Shown here piece by piece: positions 63,402 through 64,000 of a stretch of 64,000 bases of DNA. Under the pieces are notes generated by a model that worked only from the letters and a program-made list of their open reading frames with translations, was not told the origin of the DNA and made no database searches. Source of the stretch: Kushneria pakistanensis (lineage in GTDB: Bacteria; Pseudomonadota; Gammaproteobacteria; Pseudomonadales; Halomonadaceae). The DNA is taken from NCBI RefSeq assembly GCF_014652795.1, contig NZ_BMZM01000004.1, forward strand, positions 310,001 to 374,000, written 5' to 3'. Each line of letters opens with the position of its first letter. The stretch's first letter is position 1. Both the position numbers and the translations under genes were made by a program.

Positions 63402-63432
63402 GAGCACATTGTTTTCGATACCACGCCGATCA

Positions 63433-64000
63433 TCAGGCGAAGAGGTCAATACCACCGTTGAGTGAGCGGCCGTTCAACGGGCTGATCGAGATGACATCAG
63501 TGTCGGCATCGGCATTGATGCCGGCAACAGTGCCTGAACCGTCACGTGCGGCGAGAGCGCCGGGAGTACGTTCCTGTTGCTGCTGAAAACCACCCTGCTG
63601 GAAGTTGCCCTGGTCACTGACCGATGTCTGACCCAGCTCGATACCGCTGGCGTTGAACGCCTCGCGCAGCTGGGGCAGGGCCGCTTCAATGGCCGCGCGA
63701 ACCTGGGCATGGTGCGAAGCGATATGCAGCTGCGCACTCTGTTCACCCATCTTCAGCGAAATGGACAGCGGGCCCAGTTCCAGCGGGTTCATGTTCAACC
63801 GCGCTTCACCACCACCACGCAGACTCAGACTGATGACCTGGCGCTCGAGGGCGTTACTCCACTGATCACTATCCATGGCGGGCAGGGTAGCGGTGGCAAC
63901 CGCCTGGGCGGCTCCCGGCGCCATCGGATTGGTGCCGGTCTGACCCGTCAGGGCAGACAGCGTGTTCAGCGGATTATCGTTAACCGCGGGGGCGGCTGTC
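63433..64000 (-). CDS. fliK: Flagellar hook-length control protein FliK, C-terminal part (partial)
   Basis: The frame is open from the stop at 63433 to the window edge, 189 codons. The Flg_hook domain has RQVISLSLRGGGEARLNMNPLELGPLSISLKMGEQSAQLHIASHHAQVRAAIEAALPQLREAFNASGIELGQTSV, the classic core with LxPLELGPL and LPQLREAF. The Gln-rich FQQGGFQQQQE tail is usual. The N-terminal part is outside the window; fliJ would be expected beyond it. This is the main FliK; a paralogue is at about 29 kb. Confidence 0.93.
   Translation of the reverse strand, partial: TAAPAVNDNPLNTLSALTGQTGTNPMAPGAAQAVATATLPAMDSDQWSNALERQVISLSLRGGGEARLNMNPLELGPLSISLKMGEQSAQLHIASHHAQVRAAIEAALPQLREAFNASGIELGQTSVSDQGNFQQGGFQQQQERTPGALAARDGSGTVAGINADADTDVISISPLNGRSLNGGIDLFA

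Noticed and set aside
1-64000. tRNA, rRNA, CRISPR arrays, insertion sequences, toxin-antitoxin or phage genes
   Set aside because: None recognised on either strand: no cloverleaf with CCA-end patterns, no regular spaced repeats, no transposase or integrase motifs.

Overview
This window looks like a chromosomal segment of a motile, exopolysaccharide-making gammaproteobacterium, most likely of the Halomonadaceae (Halomonas/Kushneria type). The reasons are a Pseudomonas-style MvaT nucleoid protein combined with an enteric-style flhDC-controlled flagellar regulon, an RNase J-like protein, and moderately high GC in the housekeeping genes. The genus is an inference; no rRNA or tRNA gene is visible.

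Region 1 (1-13 kb) is housekeeping. It has the end of riboflavin synthase, then nucleobase salvage and repair (apt, a gpt-like gene, ung, upp). A compact molybdenum cofactor operon follows: mobA, mobB, moeA, a moaC-moaD fusion, moaE, moaA. After its terminator come a short H-NS-like protein with an AT-hook-like tail, an RNase J-like hydrolase (minus strand), purU, dinB (minus strand, with a LexA-box-like site) and mvaT.

Region 2 (13-25.8 kb) is a Wzx/Wzy-type exopolysaccharide cluster. An exact match to the RfaH ops element lies in the leader, inside a potential stem-loop. It is followed by wza, wzc, a WcaJ-type initiating phosphotransferase, an unrecognised glycosyltransferase-like gene, a GT4 gene, a Wzx-like flippase, a GT2 gene, a Wzy/EpsG-like polymerase, a GT4 gene and a GT2 gene, closed by a strong terminator. 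The genes from about 18.2 to 24.8 kb look AT-richer than their neighbours. A terminator-like hairpin separates the assembly genes from the glycosyltransferase module. cysQ follows.

Region 3 (26.8-64 kb) is one continuous flagellar and chemotaxis supercluster of enteric type. It runs fliD-fliS-fliT, a second FliK-like gene, an FlhB C-domain homologue, flhDC, motAB-cheAW, a PAS-domain chemoreceptor, cheR-cheD-cheB-cheY-cheZ, flhB-flhA-flhE, flgN-flgM-flgA (minus), flgBCDE, flgFGHIJ, flgKL, and fliK-fliL-M-N-O-P-Q-R (minus, running off the right edge). Sigma-28-like promoters with an exact 11-base spacer precede fliD, motA, flgM and flgK, which fits the FlhDC - sigma28/FlgM cascade of enterics. 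fliC, fliA and fliE-fliJ are not in the window.
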